A stretch of 64,000 nt of DNA from Granulicella sp. L60 (GTDB taxonomy: Bacteria > Acidobacteriota > Terriglobia > Terriglobales > Acidobacteriaceae), in contig NZ_LMUR01000022.1 in assembly GCF_009765825.1 (NCBI RefSeq), positions 443,338-507,337 of the forward strand. The letters are read 5' to 3'. The notes beneath the pieces were generated by a model. It saw nothing but the letters and a program-made list of their open reading frames with translations, was not told where the DNA came from and ran no database searches. The position numbers were made by a program, and so were the translations under genes. Shown here in pieces: positions 34,550 to 46,330 of this stretch (the stretch's first letter is position 1; each line of letters begins with the position of its first letter).

Positions 34550-37024
34550 CTACGAGATAGCCTTCCGCGGCTTCTGTACCAGCAGGTTCGGTGTGACGAT
34601 GTTGTTGTTCTGGTCGATCAGCTTCGGAGCAATCGGCGCCGTCGTGTCCTTGTAGGTTCCATCCGTCTGCTTCGTGATCAGGTGCACCACGTTGTCCCCG
34701 GAGGTTCCAGCGTAGAAGGTCAGATCATCCGCGCTGACCACACCGGCCACCGGAGCAATCGGCGTACCCAATGCCGTCGAGAGAGGAATCGTCGTCAGCG
34801 TACCCGCTCCCGTCGGATTGGGCATGTAGACCGGCAGAACCCCGCCCGTCCCGGTGTAGGTAATGAAGGCAGCCACAGAGTCCGAAGTAGGATCGACGCC
34901 TGTGATCGCCGTAGCCGTAACTCCCGGCAGCGCGCCGGTGAATGTCGGGGTCGCGATGAACTTGACCGCAGGTGTTACCGGTGCATTCGCACCTCCAGTT
35001 GGGCAAGCTCCGGTCGGCAGACCAGGATGTGCTGGAATACTTTGGGTTCCATTTTGAGTCGCAGGCGTAGACAGAAGCGAATCCGTAAACGTTCCTGCAG
35101 CCGTTGCTCCCAGAAGGTGAAGACCGTCGTTAGTAGTAGCAATCAGGTCCGCAGATGGCCCGATCACGCTGGCGTCGGGATAGAAAGCGTTCGCTGTCGT
35201 TGATGAGTTCGTAATCGTTCCATTGATCGTCGTTGTCGGGCAGTACGTGCGAGCCGTCGTCGGGTTTCCGCCGAAGAACGCGCCTACCGTCGGAACGCCT
35301 ATAGCAATGTTCGTCGTCGACTGAGACGAAGTCGTCGCGAACCAGCCAGTGAACGTCGAATGCACCAGAAGCTGGTTATTCGGAGTCGTCACACCGGTTG
35401 AGGAGTTATAGTCGCCCAATGTGATGTACACCGTCGAGCTGTCCGGAGTGAACGCCGCATGGGTGGCAACCCCGCCATACTGCGTCAGGATCGTATTCGT
35501 GGCGGTGGTGTACAGGTAGATCAGCTGTCGGATCGGATCGCTGATCACCAGCGTAGTCCCGTCTGGAGACACCGCGAGTACGTTGCCGGTCACCGCCGTA
35601 TTTTGGGTGGCCAGCGCGTTGGTCGCAGTCGTGAACGTCATCAGCTCGAAGGCCGTGCCCATGTAGACCGTGGTGCCGTCGTCGCTGATCACCATCGAGT
35701 TCGGCTGATAGGGCAGACGGATCGGCGTACCGATCTGGTTCGTCGAAAAGTCAACCGGCACGATATACAGCGAGTTTGTGCTTGCGATGTACAACACCGT
35801 GCTGTTATTGCCCGGAGTCGTCACGTTGACCGCGTTTGAGGTCACAGGCTTTCCGTTGCCGAACAGTCCGATCTGGTTGAACGGAGAAGGATTGCACGTC
35901 GGAGGCTGGCAGGTCGCCGTAATTGCTGCAGCGCCCGGAAACAGTGGAGTCACCGAGGAGACGCCCGCTGGAATCGTCGTCGGCGTCGTCGACTCGTACG
36001 TCAACGCCAGGCCTGTCAGAACGACTCCGTTCATGTCCGTCGCCAGTGTCGTGATCGGCTGGGTGAAGTTCTGGTCCACCACCACGCTCGTCGGATTTGT
36101 GCTGTTTGGGATGCTCAGAGTGATCGACACCGGCGGACACGTCGAGAAGAATCCCGCCGAGCTTCCCGCATTGGAGATGCCCGCCGTGATGACCGTCGAG
36201 CCAGGCTGCTGCGCCGTGGCCACACCGTTCTGATCGATCGTAAGGATCGACGGAATCTGAGGCGTGTAGGTGAGATGGCCCACCTGGCAGCTGATATTGT
36301 CTTGCTCGGATTGAGTAGCGTTCTGATACACGCGCGCTGCCAGCTGTCCCGTCACGCTCTGCGAGACGCATCCGTTCGCGCTGGCCGATGCGGCTGCTTC
36401 CGTGGTCACTGGTACCGTGCAGCAGCCATTGGCCGGGTTGATCGTGCAGCTCGTCTGTGTATTGATAAACGCGGCGGGGCTGCAGTTCGTCGCCGGATCG
36501 TTGATACAGTCTGTAGACAGCGGCCCCAGCACCACGCTGGTCACCACGGGATGGACGTAGACCGGAAGCGGATTGCTCGAAGCTCCGCTGCCGCTCGCGA
36601 CCACATACGCTGTGCCGGTCTTGTTCGTCGGCACGCACGTCGTAAAGTCCGCGATGCCGCCGCCCGAGTTTCGGTTCCACGTACCCGCGCACAGGCTGCC
36701 GGTGGTCGGATTCACGTCGGCGATGGTGAGGTCCGGTACGCCGTTGGCATCGAAGGTCGCGTAGGTGTAGTGAGCTACGGTCTCCGTTGTTCCCTTGCAG
36801 TCGGTAGCTACCGGCGTAAGGGAAGTCGACGAGATCTGGGCGAAGTTCAGCGAGATGCCGAAGATCTTCGGTTGCAGGGTAATGGTCGTCACCTGACCGA
36901 CGGGAACACCCGAGTCACCCCCGTCGCAGAAGACCGTGGCAGTCTTCTTTGAACAACCCGAAATTGAGACACCGAAAGGGATCGTGAAAAGCAACAGAAA
37001 TACTAAAGTGACAAACCGACGCAT
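34550..37024 (-). CDS. Large lipoprotein with Ig-like region and YVTN-type beta-propeller
   Basis: Predicted lipoprotein of 824 aa. ATG at 37024 has GGGGAGG six bases upstream and gives a signal peptide MRRFVTLVFLLLFTIPFGVSISGC with lipobox SISGC. The first half (to about 400) contains Ser/Thr/Asn-rich Ig-like beta domains (for example ILTIDQNGVATAQQPGSTVI, a BIG2-like strand pattern) and many Cys pairs. The second half (about 410-800) repeats the YVTN propeller pattern, such as YLPQPNSMVISDDGTTVYMG-like NSMVISDDGTTVYMG, NVLAVSPDGTTLVISD and HAAFTPDSSTVYITLGD. Surface adhesion or ligand-binding is a family-level guess. Orthologues are common in Terriglobia. Confidence 0.8.
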   Translation of the reverse strand: MRRFVTLVFLLLFTIPFGVSISGCSKKTATVFCDGGDSGVPVGQVTTITLQPKIFGISLNFAQISSTSLTPVATDCKGTTETVAHYTYATFDANGVPDLTIADVNPTTGSLCAGTWNRNSGGGIADFTTCVPTNKTGTAYVVASGSGASSNPLPVYVHPVVTSVVLGPLSTDCINDPATNCSPAAFINTQTSCTINPANGCCTVPVTTEAAASASANGCVSQSVTGQLAARVYQNATQSEQDNISCQVGHLTYTPQIPSILTIDQNGVATAQQPGSTVITAGISNAGSSAGFFSTCPPVSITLSIPNSTNPTSVVVDQNFTQPITTLATDMNGVVLTGLALTYESTTPTTIPAGVSSVTPLFPGAAAITATCQPPTCNPSPFNQIGLFGNGKPVTSNAVNVTTPGNNSTVLYIASTNSLYIVPVDFSTNQIGTPIRLPYQPNSMVISDDGTTVYMGTAFELMTFTTATNALATQNTAVTGNVLAVSPDGTTLVISDPIRQLIYLYTTATNTILTQYGGVATHAAFTPDSSTVYITLGDYNSSTGVTTPNNQLLVHSTFTGWFATTSSQSTTNIAIGVPTVGAFFGGNPTTARTYCPTTTINGTITNSSTTANAFYPDASVIGPSADLIATTNDGLHLLGATAAGTFTDSLLSTPATQNGTQSIPAHPGLPTGACPTGGANAPVTPAVKFIATPTFTGALPGVTATAITGVDPTSDSVAAFITYTGTGGVLPVYMPNPTGAGTLTTIPLSTALGTPIAPVAGVVSADDLTFYAGTSGDNVVHLITKQTDGTYKDTTAPIAPKLIDQNNNIVTPNLLVQKPRKAIS

Positions 37025-37176
37025 TGAACCTCCCCGTCCAACCAGAACGCAAGCTGAACGGTCACACCGCAACCGCTGAATAGCTGAACCCATAGTGTAA
37101 AAGCTGCGCACACCGGAAGCAAATCATCCCGGAACTGATTGGACGATTCGACCACCGTTTCGCAACCTGCCAGTTT

Positions 37177-37232
37177 CGCTCCCGCGACGAATAATTGCCC
37201 GCGGGAGCACGAACCATCGCTCGTGGGAGCGA
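37177..37232. repeat. GGGAGC palindrome cluster downstream of the S9 peptidase
   Basis: CGCTCCCGCG (37177-37186) can pair with CGCGGGAGC (37200-37208) or, through TCGCTCCC, with GGGAGCGA (37225-37232). The third copy also forms GCTCGTGGGAGC. These mutually exclusive hairpins lie 20 bases past the S9 peptidase stop on the minus strand. They resemble REP-type units; no T tract is present. Confidence 0.4.
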
Positions 37233-37249
37233 CAAGCCCGACATGCTCT

Positions 37250-39334
37250 CTACTGCGCAGGCATCTCCGTCTCGAACCAGTTCAGCGCCCGCTCAAGAAC
37301 GTCTTGCCGATGTGCCGGATCGCGGAATCCATGGCCCTCGTTCGGATACACCACCAACTGCGTCTTTACGCCCTCGGCCCGCAGCGCATGCCAGAACTCG
37401 AAGCTCTGCGGCGCCGGGCACTCGCCATCGCGATCTCCAACCACTACCAGCGTAGGCGTCTTCACATTCTTGATGTACTCGATCGCAGAGCTCTTTGCAT
37501 ACACCGCAGCATCGTCATACACCGTCTTGCCGAAGAACGGAACCATCCATTGATCGATCGAGTTCTCCCCGTAGTAGCTCTTCCAGTCGCTGATGCCCGC
37601 GCCCGCAACCGCCGCCTTGAACCGCGTCGTCTGCGTCACGCCGAACATCGTCATGAACCCGCCATAACTCCAGCCCGTCAGGCCTTCGCGGTTCGTATCG
37701 ATAGGGAAGCGCTTCTCCAACACATCCATTCCGGCCAGAACGTCCCGCAGATCGCCGTAGCCGAAGTCCTTGATGTTGGCCTGGGTAAACTTCTCACCCT
37801 GCCCATAGCTGCCTCGCGGGTTAGGCATGAACACGAAGTATCCAAGCGCCGAGAATGGCACCCCGCCATAACCGACGCCAGGCCAGCGCGGCGTCACCGC
37901 ACTCGAAGGTCCGCCATGCACACTCACCAGCAACGGATACTTCTTCCCCGGCGCTCCATCGTTCGGAGTCCAGCCCGCCGGGTACAACAGCCATCCCTGA
38001 ACCTTGAACCCATCATTGGTCCACTCAATGTTCTCTGTCTTACCCCATGACGGCTTCAGTCCATTGTTCAAATGCGTGATTTGTTTCAGATCGTTCGGCC
38101 GTCCCGCCCAAACCTCGGGAGCCATCTCGAACGAGCTGCGAATAATCGCAATCGTATGTTCATGCGACATCGAGATGCTCATCACCAGATCACCGGCGCC
38201 GATGCTCTCAGGAAATGTAGTGTTGATCTGCGAAACGTCCTTCCCCGAGCTCAGATTCAGCGCCGTAAGATGGCTGCTTCCGCCCACATGCTCGGCAACT
38301 CCCAGAACCTCTGGGCTTACCCAGCCTATAAATGCCACCGAAGCGTTGCGCCCTGGTGTCGCGTTCCTCGGTTTGCCTCCAGCCGCTGGGATCAGGTAGA
38401 CATCCCCGCCCGTCGAACCCTGATCGCTCATCAGTCCGCCGATAAACGCGATCCGCGATCCGTCCGGCGACCATCGAGGCACCGCAATCTGCAGCCCATG
38501 AAGCGAACCCTCAATCTTCGTCGTATCGAGAATCGACTTCGGCGTCCCGCTGGCAATATCTTCCGTATAAAGCTGAGCGACCCACCAGTTGTTCTCGCCC
38601 GGCGGATTCGCCGCCACATATGCAAGCTGCTTCGAATCGGGAGACCAGCCGAACTCATAGGCATGCAGTGCAGCGGGAGTCACCTGAGCGAACGCACCAT
38701 CCGCCACCTGCACCACGCCAACTCGCTGTATCTCCACCCCATCCTCGCCGATCACCCCGGACCAAGGCTTCATCGCGGCCAACGCCCCCGCACTTCGCGT
38801 GGCATTCTCGACGAAAAGGAACCCGATCGATCGTCCATCCGGCGACCAGGCCAGCGAATCGATTCCGCCGGTCAGATGAGTCAACTCCTTCGACTCGCCC
38901 GTCTTCTTCGACCACACAAACACCTGATCCTGTTTATCGGCCTTCACCGTGCAATCGGAGACAAACGCCAGCCACTGACCGTCAGGCGACCATTTGGGAT
39001 CGGAACTCCCGCAACCCGCAGCCTGCAAAGCCGTCCCGACGATCTTCTCCTTTGCTGGGTCCGCCACATCAGTTAAGTGAATCTGTGATCCCTCGTGTGT
39101 CCTCACCGCCCAGGCAACTGTAGTTCCGTCAGGCGAGATCGCAGCCGAGCTGGGTGTCTTCGTCTTTCCCAGGGCCTCGATCAGCGTCCCAACTCGCGCA
39201 TCTTTGGGAGCGGTAGCGGCACCGGTGGCGCCAGTCTGGGCGTGCCCCGAAATAGCAGTGCCTAGGGTTGAAATGATGGCCACAATAAAAAAAGAAAAAG
39301 AGAGGGAAGGCATCCGCCAGCGTGCAAAAGTCAT
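37250..39334 (-). CDS. Secreted S9-family peptidase (prolyl oligopeptidase / acylaminoacyl peptidase type)
   Basis: Serine peptidase of 694 aa for short peptides. A signal peptide (about 1-32, ending SGHAQ) precedes a WD40-like propeller with repeated WSPDG/ISPDG strands (ISPDGTTVAW, PKWSPDGQWLAFVS, LAWSPDGRSIGF, PRWSPDGSRIAFIGG). The C-terminal alpha/beta hydrolase has GWSYGG with Ser556, Asp636 in GDRDGECP and His668 in NEGHGF. Residues 477-485 (VSVHGGPSS) form the oxyanion region. Periplasmic or extracellular location is expected. ATG 39334 is taken as start; an ATG seven codons later is possible. S9 peptidases are numerous in Acidobacteriota. Confidence 0.93.
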   Translation of the reverse strand: MTFARWRMPSLSFSFFIVAIISTLGTAISGHAQTGATGAATAPKDARVGTLIEALGKTKTPSSAAISPDGTTVAWAVRTHEGSQIHLTDVADPAKEKIVGTALQAAGCGSSDPKWSPDGQWLAFVSDCTVKADKQDQVFVWSKKTGESKELTHLTGGIDSLAWSPDGRSIGFLFVENATRSAGALAAMKPWSGVIGEDGVEIQRVGVVQVADGAFAQVTPAALHAYEFGWSPDSKQLAYVAANPPGENNWWVAQLYTEDIASGTPKSILDTTKIEGSLHGLQIAVPRWSPDGSRIAFIGGLMSDQGSTGGDVYLIPAAGGKPRNATPGRNASVAFIGWVSPEVLGVAEHVGGSSHLTALNLSSGKDVSQINTTFPESIGAGDLVMSISMSHEHTIAIIRSSFEMAPEVWAGRPNDLKQITHLNNGLKPSWGKTENIEWTNDGFKVQGWLLYPAGWTPNDGAPGKKYPLLVSVHGGPSSAVTPRWPGVGYGGVPFSALGYFVFMPNPRGSYGQGEKFTQANIKDFGYGDLRDVLAGMDVLEKRFPIDTNREGLTGWSYGGFMTMFGVTQTTRFKAAVAGAGISDWKSYYGENSIDQWMVPFFGKTVYDDAAVYAKSSAIEYIKNVKTPTLVVVGDRDGECPAPQSFEFWHALRAEGVKTQLVVYPNEGHGFRDPAHRQDVLERALNWFETEMPAQ

Positions 39335-39564
39335 GCGAAAAGCCTAGCATGGCGTCCCGTATCCTGGCCTAGAGCCCATTTCATGCAGCCAAAATGGTGC
39401 AACTCTCAAATTATGGGGCAAAATCAGGCTAAAAAGTTGACTCGAACTCGTGAGATTGTTATTGTAAGAAGGTTCCGCGAGTATCCAGTCCATGCTGAAG
39501 GGGAGACCCGACGTATGGAGGGCGGAGAAAAGCCCGCGCGATTCTTGGGTTTGCTGACTGTCGC

Positions 39565-39594
39565 ATGACAGTTGGGGTCTGTTTGCGCTACACT
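39565..39594 (+). promoter_or_regulatory. Candidate sigma70 promoter of the rpsL operon with overlapping palindrome
   Basis: ATGACA (39565-39570) and TACACT (39589-39594) are separated by 18 bases, an acceptable sigma70 arrangement. ACTGTC-GCAT-GACAGT (39557-39572) is a perfect 6-bp palindrome lying over the -35 element. The -10 continues into CTGGATACA, repeated at 34301. Confidence 0.5.
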
Positions 39595-39842
39595 GGATAC
39601 AAGAGATTCACCGCAGGATACTCTCGATCAAAGGTTTTAGTGATCTGAGTGTCGTCAGTATGCGGCCCATCGCAATCGTGCCTGCGACACCCTCCACCTT
39701 GGATGGGCTATGCGGGCCGGGACAGCGAAACGGAGTCGGCTCATCCTTGAAATATAGGGAAAGACGCTCGACCACCGTCGACTGTTAACGTCTGGTTTGT
39801 TGTACCGGTTTACAGACGCAACAGCAGGGAAGATCTTCGTCA

Positions 39843-39869
39843 GAGACGCTTCAGCGTTCTCATTTTTTT
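39843..39869 (+). terminator. Attenuator-like terminator hairpin in the rpsL leader
   Basis: GAG-ACGC (39843-39849), loop TTCA, GCGT-T-CTC (39854-39861) form a stem with one bulged T, followed after one base by seven T residues (39863-39869). It stands 91 bases before the rpsL start codon and downstream of the promoter candidate, the position of a transcription attenuator. Confidence 0.55.
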
Positions 39870-39959
39870 GCGTGTACGGCAAAAAGCGAAGCCCGAGCCC
39901 TTCTGTGCGTCCGACATGAGATTGTTTCAAGGCTTTGTGCGTATCAACAAGGAGTTCTA

Positions 39960-40346
39960 GTGCCAACGTTCCATCAGCTCGTCAAGCAGGGCCGCACGCC
40001 CACTCGCTATAAGACCGCCAGCCCCGCGCTTCAGGGTTCGCCTCAGCGCCGTGGTGTTTGCACCCGCGTTTACACTCAGACCCCGAAGAAGCCGAACTCG
40101 GCTCTTCGTAAGGTTGCGCGTGTTCGCCTCACTAACGGGATCGAAGTGACGACCTATATCCCGGGCATCGGCCATAACCTGCAGGAGCACTCGATTGTGC
40201 TTATCCGCGGCGGCCGTGTGAAGGATCTGCCGGGCGTCCGGTATCACGTCGTTCGTGGAACGCTCGACTCTGTCGGCGTTGCCAATCGTAAGCAGAGTCG
40301 CTCTAAATACGGCGCAAAGCGTCCGAAGGCAGCAGCAGCCAAGTAG
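39960..40346 (+). CDS. rpsL: 30S ribosomal protein S12
   Basis: Decoding-centre protein of 128 aa. GTG start with AAGGAG five bases upstream. The conserved loops TPKKPNSALRK (Lys43) and GGRVKDLPGVRYH (Lys88) have the residues of streptomycin-sensitive ribosomes; the C-terminus ends in a short Ala/Lys tail. First gene of the str operon. Confidence 0.98.
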   Translation: MPTFHQLVKQGRTPTRYKTASPALQGSPQRRGVCTRVYTQTPKKPNSALRKVARVRLTNGIEVTTYIPGIGHNLQEHSIVLIRGGRVKDLPGVRYHVVRGTLDSVGVANRKQSRSKYGAKRPKAAAAK

Positions 40347-40444
40347 GCAGGCTGTGCGTTCAAGATCAACTGCGGTTCGCCGCACAATTTAAGTTCAGGC
40401 CTTGAGAAGTCGACGGTCCTGAAGGAAGACGAGAAAAGAAAGAA

Positions 40445-40915
40445 ATGCCAAGAAAAGGCTACATCGCTAAGCGTGAAGTTGCTCCGGATCCGGTCTATAA
40501 CTCCACTCTGGTCACGAAGTTCGTGAACTCCATGATGTGGGGCGGCAAGAAGTCGACCGCGCAGGGCATCTTCTATACCGCCATGACTAACCTTGAGCAG
40601 AAGGGTGGCGACGAAGCCCTCAAGCTGTTCAAGAAGGCGATTGAGAACTGCAAGCCGCTTCTCGAAGTCAAGAGCCGCCGCGTCGGTGGTGCGAACTATC
40701 AGGTTCCCATCGAAGTTCTCCCCGAGCGCCGCACCTCGCTCGCCATCCGCTGGCTTGTAACCTACGGCCGTGCTCGTGGCGAAAAGGGAATGGTTGAGAA
40801 GTTGACCGCAGAACTTCTCGATGCTGCAAACGGCCGTGGCGCCGCGATGAAGAAAAAGGAAGATGTTCACCGCATGGCAGAGGCGAACAAGGCCTTCGCG
40901 CACTATCGCTGGTAA
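40445..40915 (+). CDS. rpsG: 30S ribosomal protein S7
   Basis: Primary 16S-binding protein of the small-subunit head, 156 aa, the normal length. MPRKGYIAKREVAPDPVYN opens the protein, with GGKKSTAQGIFY and RRVGGANYQVPIEV following, and the C-terminus is HRMAEANKAFAHYRW. The ribosome binding site is a run of GAAGACGAGAAAAGAAAG. It follows rpsL by 98 bases and precedes fusA, the classical str order. Confidence 0.98.
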   Translation: MPRKGYIAKREVAPDPVYNSTLVTKFVNSMMWGGKKSTAQGIFYTAMTNLEQKGGDEALKLFKKAIENCKPLLEVKSRRVGGANYQVPIEVLPERRTSLAIRWLVTYGRARGEKGMVEKLTAELLDAANGRGAAMKKKEDVHRMAEANKAFAHYRW

Positions 40916-40998
40916 GCAAGTCTTCTGTCTTTGGATTCAGTTTTTAGGTTCAACGCAGTTATTACCGCGGGCAAATGCTCGCAGATGAGAGATAGATC

Positions 40999-43092
<2,094 letters not shown>

Positions 43093-43163
43093 TTCGTTGC
43101 CGTTTGGCGCGGACAAGTTGTCAACAGGTTTGATCTACCAGTTACAGAAACACGGAGAGAGTC

Positions 43164-44351
<1,188 letters not shown>

Positions 44352-44494
44352 CTGCTCCACAGATGTCGTAGCTGTTTTTAGTAATCAAGGTAGGGAAGTA
44401 CCGGAAGCGGGAAGCTGTCTCCGGCAACTACCGTTCAAAATAAACGGGTTTCGTCGATGCAGCCTAAATCTTCGAAATCGGTTAGGATAAAGAG

Positions 44495-44644
44495 ATGCGC
44501 GAAATTATTACACTGCAGTGCCCGGAGTGCAAGAACAGGAACTACTCAACAACGAAGAACAAGAAGACGACCACTGGCCGCCTTGAGTTCTCGAAGTTCT
44601 GCAATACCTGCCGCAAGCACACAGATCACAAGGAAACAAAGTAA
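44495..44644 (+). CDS. rpmG: 50S ribosomal protein L33
   Basis: Very small ribosomal protein of 49 aa: it begins MREIITLQCPECKNRNYSTT and ends FCNTCRKHTDHKETK. Two knuckles, CPEC and CNTC, make it the zinc-binding (C+) form of L33. ATAAAGAG precedes the ATG. It stands between tuf and tRNA-Trp, the common rpmG-trnW-secE-nusG order. Confidence 0.96.
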   Translation: MREIITLQCPECKNRNYSTTKNKKTTTGRLEFSKFCNTCRKHTDHKETK

Positions 44645-44694
44645 CCTCCAGCCGGATTCGGGAGTGAGGCGAACGTAATCCTCACTCCATATCA

Positions 44695-44770
44695 GGGGGA
44701 GTAAGCTCAACGGTTAAACTGTCGGTCTCCAAAACCGAACTTCTCGGTTCGAATCCGAGCTCCCCCGCCA
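44695..44770 (+). tRNA. tRNA-Trp (anticodon CCA)
   Basis: 76 nt with encoded CCA. Acceptor GGGGGAG pairs with CTCCCCC; the anticodon arm is TCGGT-CTCCAAA-ACCGA, and the T arm is CTCGG-TTCGAAT-CCGAG, all fully paired. Discriminator G. The D stem AGCT/AACT has one C-A mismatch (positions 12 and 23). It lies between rpmG and secE and is probably processed from their transcript. Confidence 0.96.
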
Positions 44771-44837
44771 GTTTGCCCGGTCCCTCGAGTCCGGGAGACA
44801 GAATTCACGCAGTACCACGAAGATTTGAGATAGCACT

Positions 44838-45098
44838 ATGGCCAAGACAATAGCGGTAACCGATCAGCCCAGCACTGGAATGCAGCAGTTGAAGTCGCAG
44901 CCGGCTCGCCTGAGTGAGTTTCTCAAGGATGTGCGCAGCGAGATGCGCAAGGTGATCTGGCCACCGCGCGCCGAGGTCCAGTCGACCACGATCGTCGTAC
45001 TGGTGACGGTATTTATCTTCGCCGCATACTTCTGGATAGTGGACTACTCTATCGGTGGCGCGATTGAGTATATGTTGAGACACCTCACCCAGCACTAA
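44838..45098 (+). CDS. secE: Preprotein translocase subunit SecE
   Basis: Small SecYEG subunit of 86 aa with one membrane helix near the C-terminus (about 54-74, TTIVVLVTVFIFAAYFWIVD). The amphipathic signature FLKDVRSEMRKVIWPPRAEV (about 28-47) is typical. It follows tRNA-Trp and precedes nusG as in most bacteria. Confidence 0.97.
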   Translation: MAKTIAVTDQPSTGMQQLKSQPARLSEFLKDVRSEMRKVIWPPRAEVQSTTIVVLVTVFIFAAYFWIVDYSIGGAIEYMLRHLTQH

Positions 45099-45137
45099 GT
45101 TTTGATTTCCGAGTAAGGCCGGTAGAAAGAAGTAGAG

Positions 45138-45794
45138 ATGCGCGAAAAAGGCACAACGATGGCGGCAGACGAGCAGAATCCGGAAGAGCAGAACCCCGAG
45201 GCGGTCAACGCCGCCGGTGATCCGTCCACGGAGCAGCTTGCCCCGCCGGTCAACGAGAACTTCAAGTGGTACATCATCCACGCCTACTCCGGCTTTGAGC
45301 GGAAGGTGCGGGAGTCGCTTGAGAGCCGCATCACGGCGTTTGGCCTGCAGAACAAGATCGGCCGCATCATGATTCCGACCGAGCCGGTTACCGAGCTGCG
45401 CAATGGAAAGAAGTACACCATCGAGCGCGTCTTCCTGCCGGGCTACGTTCTGGTCGAGATGGATCTCGATAACGACCTCTGGCACGTGATCAAGAACACG
45501 CCGCGCGTCACCGGCTTCCTTGGCACGGGCGACAACCCGGTCGCTCTCTCCGAGCAGGAGGTCAGCTCCATCCTCTTCCGCTCCGACACCTCGAGCAGCA
45601 AGCCGAGCATGAAGGTCAAGTTCGACAAGGGCGAGCAGGTCCGCATCAACGAAGGCCCATTCGCTAACTTCACGGGCGCGGTCGACGATATCAACGAAGA
45701 CAAGCAGACTCTCAAGGTCATGGTCAGCATCTTCGGTCGTTCCACTCCGGTCGAGATCGAATTTTCCAAAGTCGACAAGGTCGTCGACGAGTAA
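45138..45794 (+). CDS. nusG: Transcription termination/antitermination factor NusG
   Basis: RNA polymerase-associated factor of 218 aa. After an acidic, Gln/Pro-rich extension of about 40 residues, the NGN domain begins with FKWYIIHAYSGFERKV and continues GRIMIPTEPVTELRNGKK and FLPGYVLVEM. The KOW domain is KGEQVRINEGPFANFTGAVDDINEDKQTL-like, seen as FDKGEQVRINEGPFANF (about 161-177). ATG at 45162 would shorten the product by eight residues; AAGAAG before 45138 favours the longer one. Confidence 0.97.
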   Translation: MREKGTTMAADEQNPEEQNPEAVNAAGDPSTEQLAPPVNENFKWYIIHAYSGFERKVRESLESRITAFGLQNKIGRIMIPTEPVTELRNGKKYTIERVFLPGYVLVEMDLDNDLWHVIKNTPRVTGFLGTGDNPVALSEQEVSSILFRSDTSSSKPSMKVKFDKGEQVRINEGPFANFTGAVDDINEDKQTLKVMVSIFGRSTPVEIEFSKVDKVVDE

Positions 45795-45892
45795 CCATCC
45801 CGCAGCGGGTGGCAGAGTTTAGAACTACTAGTCAGCAGCAGCGTTCTTCTGAGGAGCGTCTACTGCTAGAAGCATAAAGAGGATTTACCGCA

Positions 45893-46330
45893 ATGGCACC
45901 GAAGAAGATTACTGGATACGTCAAGCTTCAGATCATGGCCGGCAAGGCCACACCTGCACCTCCGGTTGGCCCAGCACTTGGCCAAGCGCAGGTCAACATC
46001 ATGGAGTTCTGCAAGCAGTTCAACGAGCGGACAAGCAAAGACCCCGCTCTGGTCGGCCTCACCGTCCCGGTCGTGATCAGCGTCTATGCCGATCGCACCT
46101 TCAGCTTTGTCACCAAGACGCCTCCGGCTCCGGTGCTTCTGCTTAAGGCCGCAGGTATCGAGAAGGGCTCCGGCACTCCGAACAAGGAGAAGAAGGGCAA
46201 GGTCACCGAGAAGCAGATTCTCGAGATCGCCAAGCAGAAGATGCCGGACATGAACGCCTCGACGGTTGAAGCTGCCGCCAAGACCATCCGCGGTACCGCC
46301 CGTTCGATGGGCATCGACGTCGTAGCCTAA
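45893..46330 (+). CDS. rplK: 50S ribosomal protein L11
   Basis: GTPase-centre protein of 145 aa: KKITGYVKLQIMAGKATPAPPVGPALGQ (N-terminal domain, seen as GYVKLQIMAGKATPAPPVG) and the C-terminal rRNA-binding domain ending TARSMGIDVVA. AAGAGGA lies nine bases before the ATG. Unusually it is not followed by rplA, which begins 3.2 kb farther on. Confidence 0.98.
   Translation: MAPKKITGYVKLQIMAGKATPAPPVGPALGQAQVNIMEFCKQFNERTSKDPALVGLTVPVVISVYADRTFSFVTKTPPAPVLLLKAAGIEKGSGTPNKEKKGKVTEKQILEIAKQKMPDMNASTVEAAAKTIRGTARSMGIDVVA

Larger units (their letters stand above)
39335..39959. other. Divergent gap and long leader of the str (rpsL) operon
   Basis: A 625-base gap between the minus-strand peptidase and rpsL. 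It holds the promoter candidate at 39565-39594 and, if that is right, a leader of about 360 nt with several stems: CGTCTG (39789-39794) with CAGACG (39813-39818), the palindrome GAAGATCTTC (39829-39838) and the terminator-like hairpin at 39843-39869. No gene is credible in it. Confidence 0.55.

Noticed and set aside
44352..44400. Possible terminator after tuf (ACAG-N9-CTGT then T residues)
   Set aside because: The stem is only four base pairs; transcription into rpmG and tRNA-Trp is more likely.
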